From Sporosarcina sp. P34 (GTDB lineage Bacteria; Bacillota; Bacilli; Bacillales_A; Planococcaceae), in the NCBI RefSeq assembly GCF_002743375.1, contig NZ_PDZC01000001.1, positions 558,001 to 622,000 of the forward strand: a stretch of DNA of 64,000 bases. Direction: 5' to 3'. This document shows positions 26,322 to 33,984 of the stretch, piece by piece (position 1 is the stretch's first letter; the number at the start of each line of letters is the position of its first letter). The notes beneath the pieces were generated by a model. It saw only the letters and a list, made by a program, of their open reading frames with translations. It was not told the origin of the DNA and ran no database searches. A program made the translations under genes and the position numbers.

Positions 26322-28094
26322 TTGGCTCCTATCATTGGAACTGATTCACAAGGGAGAAAAACATATACATTTGGTTATACTGGTGCGCCAGAAATTTATG
26401 CTGGGCCGTCAGGTGTTTTGTTAGTTGAAGCGTGGGGGGCAGGTTCAGGTGAGTTGTATAATTCAGGATGGCCGCTAAACCAAGTGATAGATAGACGCTC
26501 TTACGGCGGGTATGCAAAGGGTATTTATACAGCAAAGCGAAATCAAACGCTATATGTTCATGTAGGAGGGAAAGGAGAAAAATCAGGAGCCGCTGGCTGG
26601 AACGGCGGAGGCGCAGCAGGAACAGGAGTCGGTAAAAATGTCTGGTCAGGCGGTGACGGCACAGACGTAAGGACAGGTGGCGGGTTGGATTCCCGTATTA
26701 TTGTAGCGGGCGGTGCGGGTGGATACGTTCCAGATGGTAAAGGAGGTAACGGCGGAGGTTTAGAGGGTGGAAAAGGTGTGACTAATAGTAGCCTTGATGA
26801 CAACTTTAACGATACCGGAGGAAAGCAAGGTCTAGGTGGTAAGGTTTCGCGTTTACGTGATACTCCGCCGTATGACGGCCAATTTGGAAAAGGTGCAAAC
26901 GGCGGTTATGCAGGCGTTCAGCCGAACGGTGAAAATGGTAAGCCAGGTGGAGGCGGCGGAGGCGGTTGGTATGGCGGAGCAGCCGGGCAAGGTGGGTCTG
27001 AGAAGGGAAGAGGTGGATCAGGTGGCGGGGGTTCGTCTTATATCGCTTTGCTCACAGATGGTGAAACCAATTCAGGAGTGAACGAAGGTCACGGGAAAGT
27101 AGTCATAACTGTAATAAGCTCCAATACAGAACCTACAATAACTCTTGCAACATCGGATAACCGCACACTCTACGAATCCGACACTTATACGATTAGTGGA
27201 ACATCAACAGAAACAGATGTTGGAGACGTTGTCATGGTGAAATACAAAGTCAATAGCGGAACAGCTCGCACTATTGCTTCGCCTGTTTCAACCGGCGCAG
27301 AATTCCCATTCAATCGCTCGCTCACGTTTAAAGAAAGTAAGCTATTCGATGGAGCAACCGCAGTCACAGGGGCATTAGCAGAAGGCACGCAACACGTCTT
27401 AACCGTGTGGGCAGAGGATGACAAAGGTGGCAAGTCGCCGGAAGTCACTCGCACATTCTACGTTGTGCCAAACCGTCCGCCTAAATTGACTGTTGACCCA
27501 ATTACACCGAAAACCGATATGATTGACTCTGACTCGTTCGAAATAAAGGGTACAGTCAACAATCCGGATGCAAACGGTGTAAAAGTGCATTACAAAATTA
27601 GTAATAGCGCGTTTAACGAAGTGTACACTTCTGATGGAGCGGGCGGTGAATTCACATTCCGTGTATCCCTATCGCAATTGATGATTGGTGCAAACTCGCT
27701 AACAGTTCGGGCAACCGATCACTTTGGCGCAGTTGACACCAAAACTATCACGATTACCAAGGCGGGCAATGTAATCCCTCTAAAACAAGCGGTCACGCGG
27801 TACAAGATGTTGCCACCAAACGGCACAGCAAAAGGTGTCCTCTTATGGATTGAACGCGAAGTAGGCGATCTGGTTGTCGATGCCAGAATCAGCATGACAG
27901 CAGCGGGTGAACCCGAACACTTCGTGCCAATGACGAAAAACAAAACAGCCTTTGTCAGTGAAGGAATCGAAGAAGATGAGTATTTGCTCGATGCAGGGGC
28001 GGACAAGTCGAATATCATCTTGGAAATCACCGAAAAACGGACCAGCACAGCAAGTGAGAAGGGTATTACGAAGATCACGGGGGTGTTTGCATGA
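26322..28094 (+). CDS. Glycine-rich adhesin with Ig-like domains, probable receptor-binding protein
   Basis: 590 residues from a TTG start with GGAGGTGG upstream. Residues about 5-260 form a glycine-rich domain (GGNGGGLEGGKG, GGGGGGGWYGGAAG, GGSGGGGSSYI) of the type seen in ALK/LTK-like glycine-rich domains and in phage polyglycine adhesins such as S16 gp38. Two Ig-like repeats follow at about 270-360 and 365-460. The C-terminal 130 residues are a separate small domain. Likely decides host range, but this is inferred from position and domain type. Confidence 0.75.
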   Translation: MAPIIGTDSQGRKTYTFGYTGAPEIYAGPSGVLLVEAWGAGSGELYNSGWPLNQVIDRRSYGGYAKGIYTAKRNQTLYVHVGGKGEKSGAAGWNGGGAAGTGVGKNVWSGGDGTDVRTGGGLDSRIIVAGGAGGYVPDGKGGNGGGLEGGKGVTNSSLDDNFNDTGGKQGLGGKVSRLRDTPPYDGQFGKGANGGYAGVQPNGENGKPGGGGGGGWYGGAAGQGGSEKGRGGSGGGGSSYIALLTDGETNSGVNEGHGKVVITVISSNTEPTITLATSDNRTLYESDTYTISGTSTETDVGDVVMVKYKVNSGTARTIASPVSTGAEFPFNRSLTFKESKLFDGATAVTGALAEGTQHVLTVWAEDDKGGKSPEVTRTFYVVPNRPPKLTVDPITPKTDMIDSDSFEIKGTVNNPDANGVKVHYKISNSAFNEVYTSDGAGGEFTFRVSLSQLMIGANSLTVRATDHFGAVDTKTITITKAGNVIPLKQAVTRYKMLPPNGTAKGVLLWIEREVGDLVVDARISMTAAGEPEHFVPMTKNKTAFVSEGIEEDEYLLDAGADKSNIILEITEKRTSTASEKGITKITGVFA

Positions 28095-28336
28095 TTTTCT
28101 TGGAACGTCGAGAAAGACGGGATGACGGCACATTCGGAGACTTTCAGAATGTCTTTAAGGGCATGACGCCAGAAGAAAAAGTAAAGGCGCTCGAAGACAT
28201 GAACAAAGCCCTCATGCTCACCGTCACAGACATGTATGAGGAAAACATGGACCTACAAGAGATGAATCGAAACGTCATGATGGTCATTACGGATCTGTAC
28301 GAAAAAGTGTACTCGGAAGAAGGTGTTACTGAATGA
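28091..28336 (+). CDS. Small tail protein, coiled coil (XkdW-position)
   Basis: 81 residues with an ATGA overlap. Helical with several methionines (MYEENMDLQEMNRNVMMVI), probably a coiled coil. It lies where PBSX has xkdW. No family call made. Confidence 0.5.
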   Translation: MIFLERRERRDDGTFGDFQNVFKGMTPEEKVKALEDMNKALMLTVTDMYEENMDLQEMNRNVMMVITDLYEKVYSEEGVTE

Positions 28337-28458
28337 ATCCAATCATCCCGATCTACGCTGAACTCGTTAAGAGTGGCGACAAGACAATTAAACAAGTTCC
28401 TACACAACTACGCAAGGACGTGCAGAAATTACTAGACGCTGGTGAGGCTAATGCGTAA
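28333..28458 (+). CDS. XkdX/CD1375-like small protein, copy 1
   Basis: 41 residues (PIIPIYAELVKSGDKTIKQV). Short conserved protein found right after tail fibre genes in Firmicute phages. Tight overlap with the previous stop. Function unknown. Confidence 0.6.
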   Translation: MNPIIPIYAELVKSGDKTIKQVPTQLRKDVQKLLDAGEANA

Positions 28459-28516
28459 TCTCATTCAAGCGTTTTTATTATGTCTACTTTTAGTAGTGTC
28501 GAAGGGCGGTGACAAT

Positions 28517-28648
28517 ATGCCAATCGCAGTGATTTATGTAGCGTTGATAATCAGTGGTGATAAGACATACGCACAAGTACCGAAACATGTACAGCCGGAA
28601 GTTAAGCGTCAGTTAGAACTTCTTGGGTATGGAGAGTTAGCTGAGTAA
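28517..28648 (+). CDS. XkdX/CD1375-like small protein, copy 2
   Basis: 43 residues from ATG 28517 (MPIAVIYVALIISGDKTYAQ). It is a paralogue of the preceding 41-residue protein: PIxxIYxxLIxSGDKTxxQVP and a V-L-E-x-G end align. An in-frame ATG at 28451 would add a hydrophobic leader. Homology to copy 1 starts only at 28517, which decides the start for me, though the GGGCGGTG ribosome site is modest. Confidence 0.55.
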   Translation: MPIAVIYVALIISGDKTYAQVPKHVQPEVKRQLELLGYGELAE

Positions 28649-28678
28649 AAAGGATTTCTTCCCCTTTTTGTCGAACTA
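28649..28678 (+). promoter_or_regulatory. Sigma-H-like promoter before the HEPN-like gene
   Basis: AAAGGATTT (28649-28657) and GTCGAACTA (28670-28678) with 12 bases between fit the sigma-H consensus (RnAGGAwww, RnnGAATww) with one mismatch in the -10. Confidence 0.55.
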
Positions 28679-28700
28679 TGGATGAAAGGGGGAGATTTCA

Positions 28701-29261
28701 ATGACAAATCTATCGGAAATACATTTACAACCTTATATAAAAGAAATATTAACCAACGCTCATTGGGCACTTTCCTTGATTGAGCAAGGAGACAAATTTA
28801 GTATTGTAGATTACGAAAAAGTAAAGTATTACTCACTTGCTGTGAATACAGCAGATCTGGTGGGACAATTAGCTTGTTTTACAACAGCCAGAAGCGGTAA
28901 AAATAAAACTCAAGCCGTGGAAAGATTACGCGCCTTGGAAAATAGTTACCCTGGTATTCCTCAACCACCTGATAGTGCCAAGAGTATTAGAAATACCATT
29001 CATCACTTTGACGAAAGAATGGATGATTGGATTTTCGAGCAGCTGAAAGTGAACGATGGAAGTTATGCCTATGTAACAGATTCAGCTGGCAACTTAGAAG
29101 GATTTGCTTCAAAAGATTTAAACGGTAAACCGTTTAACTTCGAAAGACGAATGTTAGATGCGAATGAATTTCTATATTGGGATGAAATCATAAAAATTGA
29201 TGAATTGAAGAAGTGGTGCGAGGAAATAGTTTCGCATTTTTCTCAAGTGAATCCAAGGTGA
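28701..29261 (+). CDS. HEPN-like orphan protein, candidate defence moron
   Basis: 186 residues, ATG with AGGGGGAG upstream. All-helical with SIRNTIHHFDERMDDW at residues 95-110. The R97 and H101/H102 spacing matches the Rx4-6H motif of HEPN nucleases and of AbiU2-like proteins. It sits between the tail and lysis genes behind its own promoter, is more AT-rich than the tail genes, and has no phage-structural feature. RNA cleavage and a role in defence are inferences; a non-catalytic HEPN-like fold is the alternative. Confidence 0.5.
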   Translation: MTNLSEIHLQPYIKEILTNAHWALSLIEQGDKFSIVDYEKVKYYSLAVNTADLVGQLACFTTARSGKNKTQAVERLRALENSYPGIPQPPDSAKSIRNTIHHFDERMDDWIFEQLKVNDGSYAYVTDSAGNLEGFASKDLNGKPFNFERRMLDANEFLYWDEIIKIDELKKWCEEIVSHFSQVNPR

Positions 29262-29300
29262 TATGTCATATTAGGAACATTATGTGCCGCAACAATAAAT

Positions 29301-29329
29301 AAAGGATTACCTCCTCATCTGTCGAATAT
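29301..29329 (+). promoter_or_regulatory. Sigma-H-like promoter before the 61-residue ORF
   Basis: AAAGGATTA and GTCGAATAT separated by 11 bases, a full match to the sigma-H consensus. Confidence 0.6.
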
Positions 29330-29352
29330 TGGAAGATAGAGGAGGGGATAAA

Positions 29353-29538
29353 GTGTTTCATTTCAAGGTGAAATATGCAAATTTACAGCAACCTGGTCAC
29401 GAATTTTGGGCGAATGTAAGTCTTGCGGAAGATTACGAAGACGAAGATGAATTAGGCACAGCTTTACAGCAAGTGATTGCAAAAGAAGCAGGAATAATCA
29501 TGCGCGAAATTGTAGTGTTGCAAATTGCTCATAGATGA
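29353..29538 (+). CDS. Hypothetical protein, 61 residues, under sigma-H-like promoter
   Basis: The GTG at 29353 has GAGGAGGGG upstream. Acidic protein (VSLAEDYEDEDELGTALQQV). It has its own promoter and terminator and is therefore a separate transcription unit inside the prophage. Function unknown. Confidence 0.5.
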   Translation: MFHFKVKYANLQQPGHEFWANVSLAEDYEDEDELGTALQQVIAKEAGIIMREIVVLQIAHR

Positions 29539-29554
29539 TAAGTTGTAAAATGAG

Positions 29555-29580
29555 GAACGTCCACCCGGGCGTTCTTTTTA
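29555..29580 (+). terminator. Terminator after the 61-residue ORF
   Basis: GAACGTCC pairs with GGGCGTTC around four bases, followed by TTTTTA. Confidence 0.65.
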
Positions 29581-29614
29581 TTTTATCAGAAAAGAAAAGG
29601 GTGTGGGGTGAGAT

Positions 29615-29968
29615 ATGACGCAGCAAGAAGTGGAGGAAAAAAGCATGGAAAGTATTGTGCAAGACCATGAAAAGCGAATTCTTGAACTCGAAAACAGCTA
29701 CAGGGAAGTCAAAAAAGAAATTACAGTTGTTCAGACTTCTCAATCTAAAATTGAAAATATGATATATAGCCAAAATACCGAGCAAAAAGAATTAATCAAT
29801 CGCCACCAGAACGAGCAACGGCAACTGCTTGATACACTATTGGGGCACACGTTAGGAATTAAAAAAGAAACAAATAAACAGAGAAAAGACATCCTCATTG
29901 CCTTATTCGGCGGTGGTGGTGTCTTCTTTTTATTAATCGAAGCACTTCAAAAATGGATAGGAGGATAA
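29615..29968 (+). CDS. xhlA: XhlA-like lysis-associated protein
   Basis: 117 residues. A long coiled coil (DHEKRILELENSYREVKKEI) is followed by one C-terminal membrane helix (LIALFGGGGVFFLLIEALQ) and a short end. This is the plan of XhlA of PBSX, which works with the holin XhlB. Directly before the holin gene. Confidence 0.75.
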   Translation: MTQQEVEEKSMESIVQDHEKRILELENSYREVKKEITVVQTSQSKIENMIYSQNTEQKELINRHQNEQRQLLDTLLGHTLGIKKETNKQRKDILIALFGGGGVFFLLIEALQKWIGG

Positions 29969-29971
29969 ATC

Positions 29972-30241
29972 ATGACAGAAGTATTAATATTCGCAACGGT
30001 GCTTGCGCCGATAATTTTAGCAGTGGTGCAGTTGGCCAAGAAAACAGTTGACTTTAAAAACAATCTAGTCTCGCTCATCGCGTTTGCGGTGGGTCTTTTT
30101 GTTGGGGCGGCAGCTGCGCCTTTTACGGATCTCGATATCGTGCTGCGCTTGTGGGCAGGTGGACTAGCGGGATTGTCGGCAACTGGATTGTTTGAGTTGA
30201 TGGACAATCAGGATGGTACTACAAGAGAGGAGGGTAAATAA
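29972..30241 (+). CDS. Phage holin
   Basis: 89 residues with two or three hydrophobic segments (VLIFATVLAPIILAVVQLA; VSLIAFAVGLFVGAAAAPF; LWAGGLAGLSATGLFEL) and a charged C terminus. Located between the XhlA-like protein and the amidase. It should form the membrane lesion that releases or triggers the amidase. Confidence 0.82.
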   Translation: MTEVLIFATVLAPIILAVVQLAKKTVDFKNNLVSLIAFAVGLFVGAAAAPFTDLDIVLRLWAGGLAGLSATGLFELMDNQDGTTREEGK

Positions 30242-30242
30242 T

Positions 30243-30365
30243 ATGAATAAAACAGAATGTGTAGTGTGTGGAATAGAAATAGAAGTACTGGAACGATTTA
30301 ATGGTGAAATGATGTGCGAGGAATGTTATCAGAATCCAGAAAATGAGGTGTTTGGCGATGAGTAA
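30243..30365 (+). CDS. Small zinc-ribbon protein of the lysis cassette
   Basis: 40 residues with two Cys pairs, CVVC and CEEC, spaced as in a zinc ribbon. Overlaps the amidase start by eight bases with GAGGTG serving the downstream gene. Short Cys-pair proteins occur in phage lysis cassettes; role unknown. Confidence 0.55.
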   Translation: MNKTECVVCGIEIEVLERFNGEMMCEECYQNPENEVFGDE

Positions 30366-31158
30366 AATTTTTATCGATCCAGGTCACGGTGGCCATGATC
30401 CCGGCGCTGTTGGAAACCGTTCACGAGAGAAAGACAATGTACTAAAAGTTGCTTTACGACTGAAGACGATTCTCGAAGGTTATGGACATGAAGTGAGACT
30501 ATCACGTTCAACTGATGTATTTATTCCGTTGGGAGAGCGTGCGAGACTAGCAAACGCTTGGGGAGCCGATTACTACTTCAGCTTACATGACAACTCGGCT
30601 ACAGCAACAGCAACAGGTTTCGAGACGTTCGTCTATAACGGTAGTGTTAGCGCCGCTACAACAAAAATACAGAACGCTGTACACAGTTCAATCGCTAATC
30701 AAATCGGAATTCGTGATCGCGGTAAAAAGAGAGCAAACTTCGCGGTTTTGCGCTTAACACATATGCCGGCTGTTCTCGTAGAGTATGCGTTCATCTCTAA
30801 TTACAGCGATGAAACTATCTTGATTGACGAAGTTGAGAAGTTGGCATTACTGACAGCGCAAGGAATCGTTAACTATGCAGGAGGTAAAAAGGATGTAGCG
30901 GCAGTGCCGAATAAGCCAACCCCTAAACCTGTAGCAAAAACAGAGAAGCTTACAATCGAGTTAGAATTTACGTCTGGTACATTACGTAAGGTAGTCGAAA
31001 CGTTCCTGGGGAGTAAATTACAGCAGGAGATTGCAGTTAATGCGGCATCGGAACGCGGATATTCATCATCATGGGTTAATAAGCAAACAGATGGGGCCGC
31101 GGCAAACGGTGATTTAGTTGCACTGATGATTGGTGCTGGGGTTAAAGAATTTAAATAA
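30358..31158 (+). CDS. N-acetylmuramoyl-L-alanine amidase endolysin
   Basis: 266 residues from ATG 30358. Amidase_3 fold, which cuts the bond between MurNAc and L-alanine. Zinc ligands H10 (DPGHGGHDPGA), E24 and H77 (SLHDNS), and the catalytic E142 (VEYAF). After a proline linker (KPTPKPVAK) a C-terminal 70-residue domain probably binds the wall; its family is not recognised. No signal peptide, so it needs the holin. Confidence 0.9.
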   Translation: MSKIFIDPGHGGHDPGAVGNRSREKDNVLKVALRLKTILEGYGHEVRLSRSTDVFIPLGERARLANAWGADYYFSLHDNSATATATGFETFVYNGSVSAATTKIQNAVHSSIANQIGIRDRGKKRANFAVLRLTHMPAVLVEYAFISNYSDETILIDEVEKLALLTAQGIVNYAGGKKDVAAVPNKPTPKPVAKTEKLTIELEFTSGTLRKVVETFLGSKLQQEIAVNAASERGYSSSWVNKQTDGAAANGDLVALMIGAGVKEFK

Positions 31159-31181
31159 GAAGCAACTGGCCATGCAAAGTT

Positions 31182-31218
31182 AAAGCGACCTATCCTTAAT
31201 TGGACAGGTCGCTTTTTT
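31182..31218 (+). terminator. Strong terminator closing the lysis cassette
   Basis: AAAGCGACCTATCC pairs with GGACAGGTCGCTTT (one mismatch), then TTTTTT. It is the end of the late operon. Confidence 0.85.
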
Positions 31219-31323
31219 CATTTATTCGTAAAACAACTATAAGATTTTCTGTATAGCAGAACCCTGATCGATTGGATGAGGTGTTTTAAAAAAGTAAAAT
31301 GCATGCATTCTAGAATAAAAAAA

Positions 31324-31384
31324 TGTTTAATAAGCATCATATATGGTATAGTAGTAAAAAAGCCGTTAACCTATTACGTTAAAC
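31324..31384 (+). promoter_or_regulatory. Promoter and putative operator of the toxin-antitoxin pair
   Basis: TATAGT at 31347 with a weak TGTTTA 17 bases upstream. CGTTAAC (31364) and CGTTAAAC (31377) repeat 13 bases apart just downstream, and GTTAAC is itself a palindrome. This is a likely autoregulation site for the HigA-type protein. Confidence 0.5.
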
Positions 31385-31406
31385 GAGCCTATGGGTTGGT
31401 GATTCC

Positions 31407-31745
31407 TTGGAAGTGTACGTCAGTACAAAAAAACTGAAAAAAATACTTGATTCTCCAAAAGCGATGAATAAAGAATTTCCCTCTAAAGTTGCCGATGCGG
31501 TTAGATTACGTTTAACTCAACTGAGAGCTGCAGAAAATTTGAGCCAAATCACTCATCATCCTCCGATGGGACTTCATAAACTAACAGGGAATAGAAAAAA
31601 CCAGTTTGCAATTTGGGCGAAAGAAAAATATAGGATTGTTTTTCATGCGTTGGACGAGGAGGATCAAATCATCAAGGATCTAGACGTCCCAAAGGATACA
31701 ATCCAAAAAATAAAAATTATTGAGGTGGTGAATTACCATGTCTAA
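31407..31745 (+). CDS. HigB/RelE-type toxin
   Basis: 112 residues from TTG 31407 (GTG 31413 also possible). ParE/RelE-like fold: helical start with LRLTQLRAAENLSQI, then GLHKLTGNRKNQFAIW and YRIVFHAL, characteristic of HigB mRNA interferases of the plasmid-killer group. The toxin-first order is usual for higBA. Overlaps the antitoxin start by eight bases. Confidence 0.8.
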   Translation: MEVYVSTKKLKKILDSPKAMNKEFPSKVADAVRLRLTQLRAAENLSQITHHPPMGLHKLTGNRKNQFAIWAKEKYRIVFHALDEEDQIIKDLDVPKDTIQKIKIIEVVNYHV

Positions 31746-32841
31746 TCTGAATATTTTTGAACCAGATTATATTGTCCCACCGGGAGAAACAATCAATGAA
31801 TTGTTGGAGCATTATAATATGACCCAAAAAGAGCTATCTCAACGTATAGATCTCGCTCAAAAGACAGTTAATGAAATAATTAAAGGAAAAGCCCCAATTA
31901 CCTATGAAACTGCAGGTAAATTAGAAAATGTATTTGGAATGGAGGCCTCCTTCTGGAATAACTTAGAGAAAAATTATAGGGAGCAACTCGCAGAAAGAGA
32001 TAAAAAAGAGCAACTTGAAAGTCAAATAGGGGAATTAAAAAAATTCCCAATTAAAGAATTAGTAAAAAATAAATGGATAACTTTGGACAAGGGAACTGCC
32101 GAAGAAAAAGTAGATAAGCTATTAAAGTTTTTTGGAGTATCATCTTTCGATACACTTGGAAAGTTGCTAAATGATAACAAGATAATAGAAGGTGCATTTA
32201 GGATCTCTCCAAGTCATAACATAGACGAAGAAGCATTGATGTGTTGGATACGTAAAGGTGAAATTGAAGCAAGCAAAATAGCTACTGCTCCATTCTCCAA
32301 GAAAAAAGCTCTTGAAAGCTTGGATGAGTTAAGAAGCTTAACATTAGAAATAGATCCCGATATATTTCTTCCTAAGATGCAACAGATATGTTCGGAATTC
32401 GGAGTTGCGTTAGTGTTTATACCAGAAATAAAAGGGAGCAGAGTTAGTGGGCTTACAAGGTGGCTTACTCCAAAACCAAAAGCAATTATACAACTTAGTT
32501 TAAGATATAAGGTTCATGACAGCTTATGGTTTACTTTCTTTCATGAGTTAGGCCATGTTATTTTACATGAAAAAAAACCATTCGTTGAATTTGGAAAATA
32601 TAAAGAGGACCCTCGAGAGAGAGAGGCTGATGAATTTTCATCAGAATTGTTAATACCTAAAAAAGAATTGACTGCGTTTATTGAGAAGGGGATAAGTCGC
32701 AATAAGATTAAAAATTTTGCAAACGAAATTGGTATACATCCAGGGATTGTGGTAGGACGTCTTCAAACCCTTAAAATTATCGCCTGGAGTCAATATCAAG
32801 ATTTGAAAGTTAGATACGAGTGGAATGAAGACGAAGTATAA
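31738..32841 (+). CDS. HigA-type antitoxin fused to an ImmA/IrrE metallopeptidase
   Basis: 367 residues. Residues 15-70 form an XRE helix-turn-helix (PPGETINELLEHYNMTQKEL; SQRIDLAQKTVNEIIKGKA), then a linker, then an ImmA/IrrE zinc peptidase with FFHELGHVILHE at about 264 and a downstream EADEFSSELLIP that gives the third ligand. It should repress the operon and neutralise the toxin; the peptidase could destroy the toxin or its own repressor part on a signal. Visibly AT-rich. Confidence 0.85.
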   Translation: MSNLNIFEPDYIVPPGETINELLEHYNMTQKELSQRIDLAQKTVNEIIKGKAPITYETAGKLENVFGMEASFWNNLEKNYREQLAERDKKEQLESQIGELKKFPIKELVKNKWITLDKGTAEEKVDKLLKFFGVSSFDTLGKLLNDNKIIEGAFRISPSHNIDEEALMCWIRKGEIEASKIATAPFSKKKALESLDELRSLTLEIDPDIFLPKMQQICSEFGVALVFIPEIKGSRVSGLTRWLTPKPKAIIQLSLRYKVHDSLWFTFFHELGHVILHEKKPFVEFGKYKEDPREREADEFSSELLIPKKELTAFIEKGISRNKIKNFANEIGIHPGIVVGRLQTLKIIAWSQYQDLKVRYEWNEDEV

Positions 32842-32867
32842 AAAACTCCCTTCAGGGAGTTTTTTAT
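32841..32867 (+). terminator. Terminator of the toxin-antitoxin operon
   Basis: AAAAAACTCCC pairs with GGGAGTTTTTT around TTCA. Confidence 0.8.
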
Positions 32868-32871
32868 TTAC

Positions 32872-32900
32872 TTTACAAACGAACGTACATTCCTTATAAT
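32872..32900 (+). promoter_or_regulatory. LexA-controlled promoter
   Basis: TTTACA (32872) and TATAAT (32895) are 17 bases apart. CGAACGTACATTCC (32880-32893) lies between them and matches the Bacillus LexA box CGAACRNRYGTTYC with one mismatch. Confidence 0.7.
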
Positions 32901-32922
32901 TGGATTAATGAGGAGAACGCTT

Positions 32923-33144
32923 GTGCTGAAAACGTTGGAAGATGCGATGGAATATGGTGAAACCCTAGAAATCATGTGCATGGCCAAGGATGGCTCAATC
33001 AGCAAAAGAAGAGTCAAGGTGCTGCAAGTTCGAGAGACATCTTTCCGCGCCTACTGTTTTCTTAGAAGGTCCAAACGAACCTACCTTACCGACAATGTAT
33101 TAGTAGCCGTCCCCGTCATGCATAAAGAAAGGGTGGTCATATGA
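32923..33144 (+). CDS. Small SOS-operon protein beside YolD
   Basis: 73 residues from GTG 32923, which has AGGAG at seven bases; the ATG at 32908 would be at the transcription start and have no ribosome site. Residues YGETLEIMCMAKDGSISKRR and CFLRRSKRTYLTDN suggest a WYL-like small beta fold that could bind nucleic acid. Cotranscribed with the YolD gene and overlapping it by four bases. Confidence 0.6.
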   Translation: MLKTLEDAMEYGETLEIMCMAKDGSISKRRVKVLQVRETSFRAYCFLRRSKRTYLTDNVLVAVPVMHKERVVI

Positions 33145-33479
33145 TAGAAGGTAACCGTGACCGCGGCAAAATAAAATGGACTTCGCTCATGCTGCCCGAA
33201 CACTTAGAGCGACTACGTAAATGGCAGGCAGAGGACGATTATATTGATCAACCACAGCTGGACCAGTTAGACTGGGACAACATCCAAGAAACATTAGAAA
33301 CCGCCCTCAAGCGACAGTGTGAAACAGAAATCAAAATCTGGCAGGATGGCAAGATTGTTTACCATCAGGGCAAAATAAAAGAAATCAACATACAGAGCAA
33401 AGCTGTAATAATGGAAGATCCATTCGGAAAAGATCGAATTCCCGTAATTAAAATCGTTAGTACTCGTTGTTTGAATTAA
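33141..33479 (+). CDS. YolD-like protein
   Basis: 112 residues with the YolD family start NRDRGKIKWTSLMLPEHLER, then KWQAEDDYIDQPQLDQ and the C-terminal VYHQGKIKEINIQSK segment. YolD proteins are thought to accompany UvrX/Y-family polymerases and are SOS-induced. Here no polymerase follows, so this unit may act alone or in trans. Confidence 0.85.
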   Translation: MIEGNRDRGKIKWTSLMLPEHLERLRKWQAEDDYIDQPQLDQLDWDNIQETLETALKRQCETEIKIWQDGKIVYHQGKIKEINIQSKAVIMEDPFGKDRIPVIKIVSTRCLN

Positions 33480-33503
33480 AAATGCGGAATATTTGGAGAA
33501 ATA

Positions 33504-33532
33504 AAAGGATATCACCGAAACCTGTCGAATTT
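33504..33532 (+). promoter_or_regulatory. Sigma-H-like promoter before the 100-residue ORF
   Basis: AAAGGATAT and GTCGAATTT separated by 11 bases, a full match to sigma-H elements. Confidence 0.6.
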
Positions 33533-33556
33533 AATCATTCATAAGGGGGAGATATT

Positions 33557-33859
33557 ATGAAGATAGATATACCAAACCATCTAAAACACTTGGATTTCCT
33601 AGACGTGATATTTGACTCGAGGAGTCCGATGTTGATTCTTGCACTGGGAGAAAATATTAAAACCAAGGGAGAGAAACCGGCAATCATCAGACTGTACTTA
33701 TGTATGTCTAAAAAAGGTGAATTTATAGTTCAATGTGAGCTGGAAGCTTTTCAGTTCGGATCAGCAGATGCAGCTGATAGTTTTTTAAAGAGGTTGCCCA
33801 CGATGAACGCCATAGAATTGTTGCTGTTAAAAGCAAAGATTCCTGCGGCTATTAAATAA
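33557..33859 (+). CDS. Hypothetical protein, 100 residues, under sigma-H-like promoter
   Basis: ATG with AAGGGGGAG upstream. Alpha/beta protein (HLKHLDFLDVIFDSRSPMLI, then KKGEFIVQCELEAFQFGSAD). No known family. Followed by a hairpin terminator near 33,896. Confidence 0.5.
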   Translation: MKIDIPNHLKHLDFLDVIFDSRSPMLILALGENIKTKGEKPAIIRLYLCMSKKGEFIVQCELEAFQFGSADAADSFLKRLPTMNAIELLLLKAKIPAAIK

Positions 33860-33895
33860 TCAAAAAGTAGTTTGACGCATTGGCCAGATTAGATG

Positions 33896-33928
33896 AGCAT
33901 TTACTCTTTATAAGGGTAGTGCTTTTTT
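33896..33928 (+). terminator. Imperfect terminator hairpin
   Basis: AGCATTTACTCT pairs imperfectly with AGGGTAGTGCT, then TTTTTT. Confidence 0.5.
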
Positions 33929-33984
33929 GTCTTTTGGATCGAATATCAATTAAAATATATCAGAAAAATCATCTAGACAATATA

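Noticed and set aside
28442-28516. Hydrophobic N-terminal extension of the second XkdX-like protein
   Set aside because: Homology with the first copy begins at 28,517; kept only as an alternative start.
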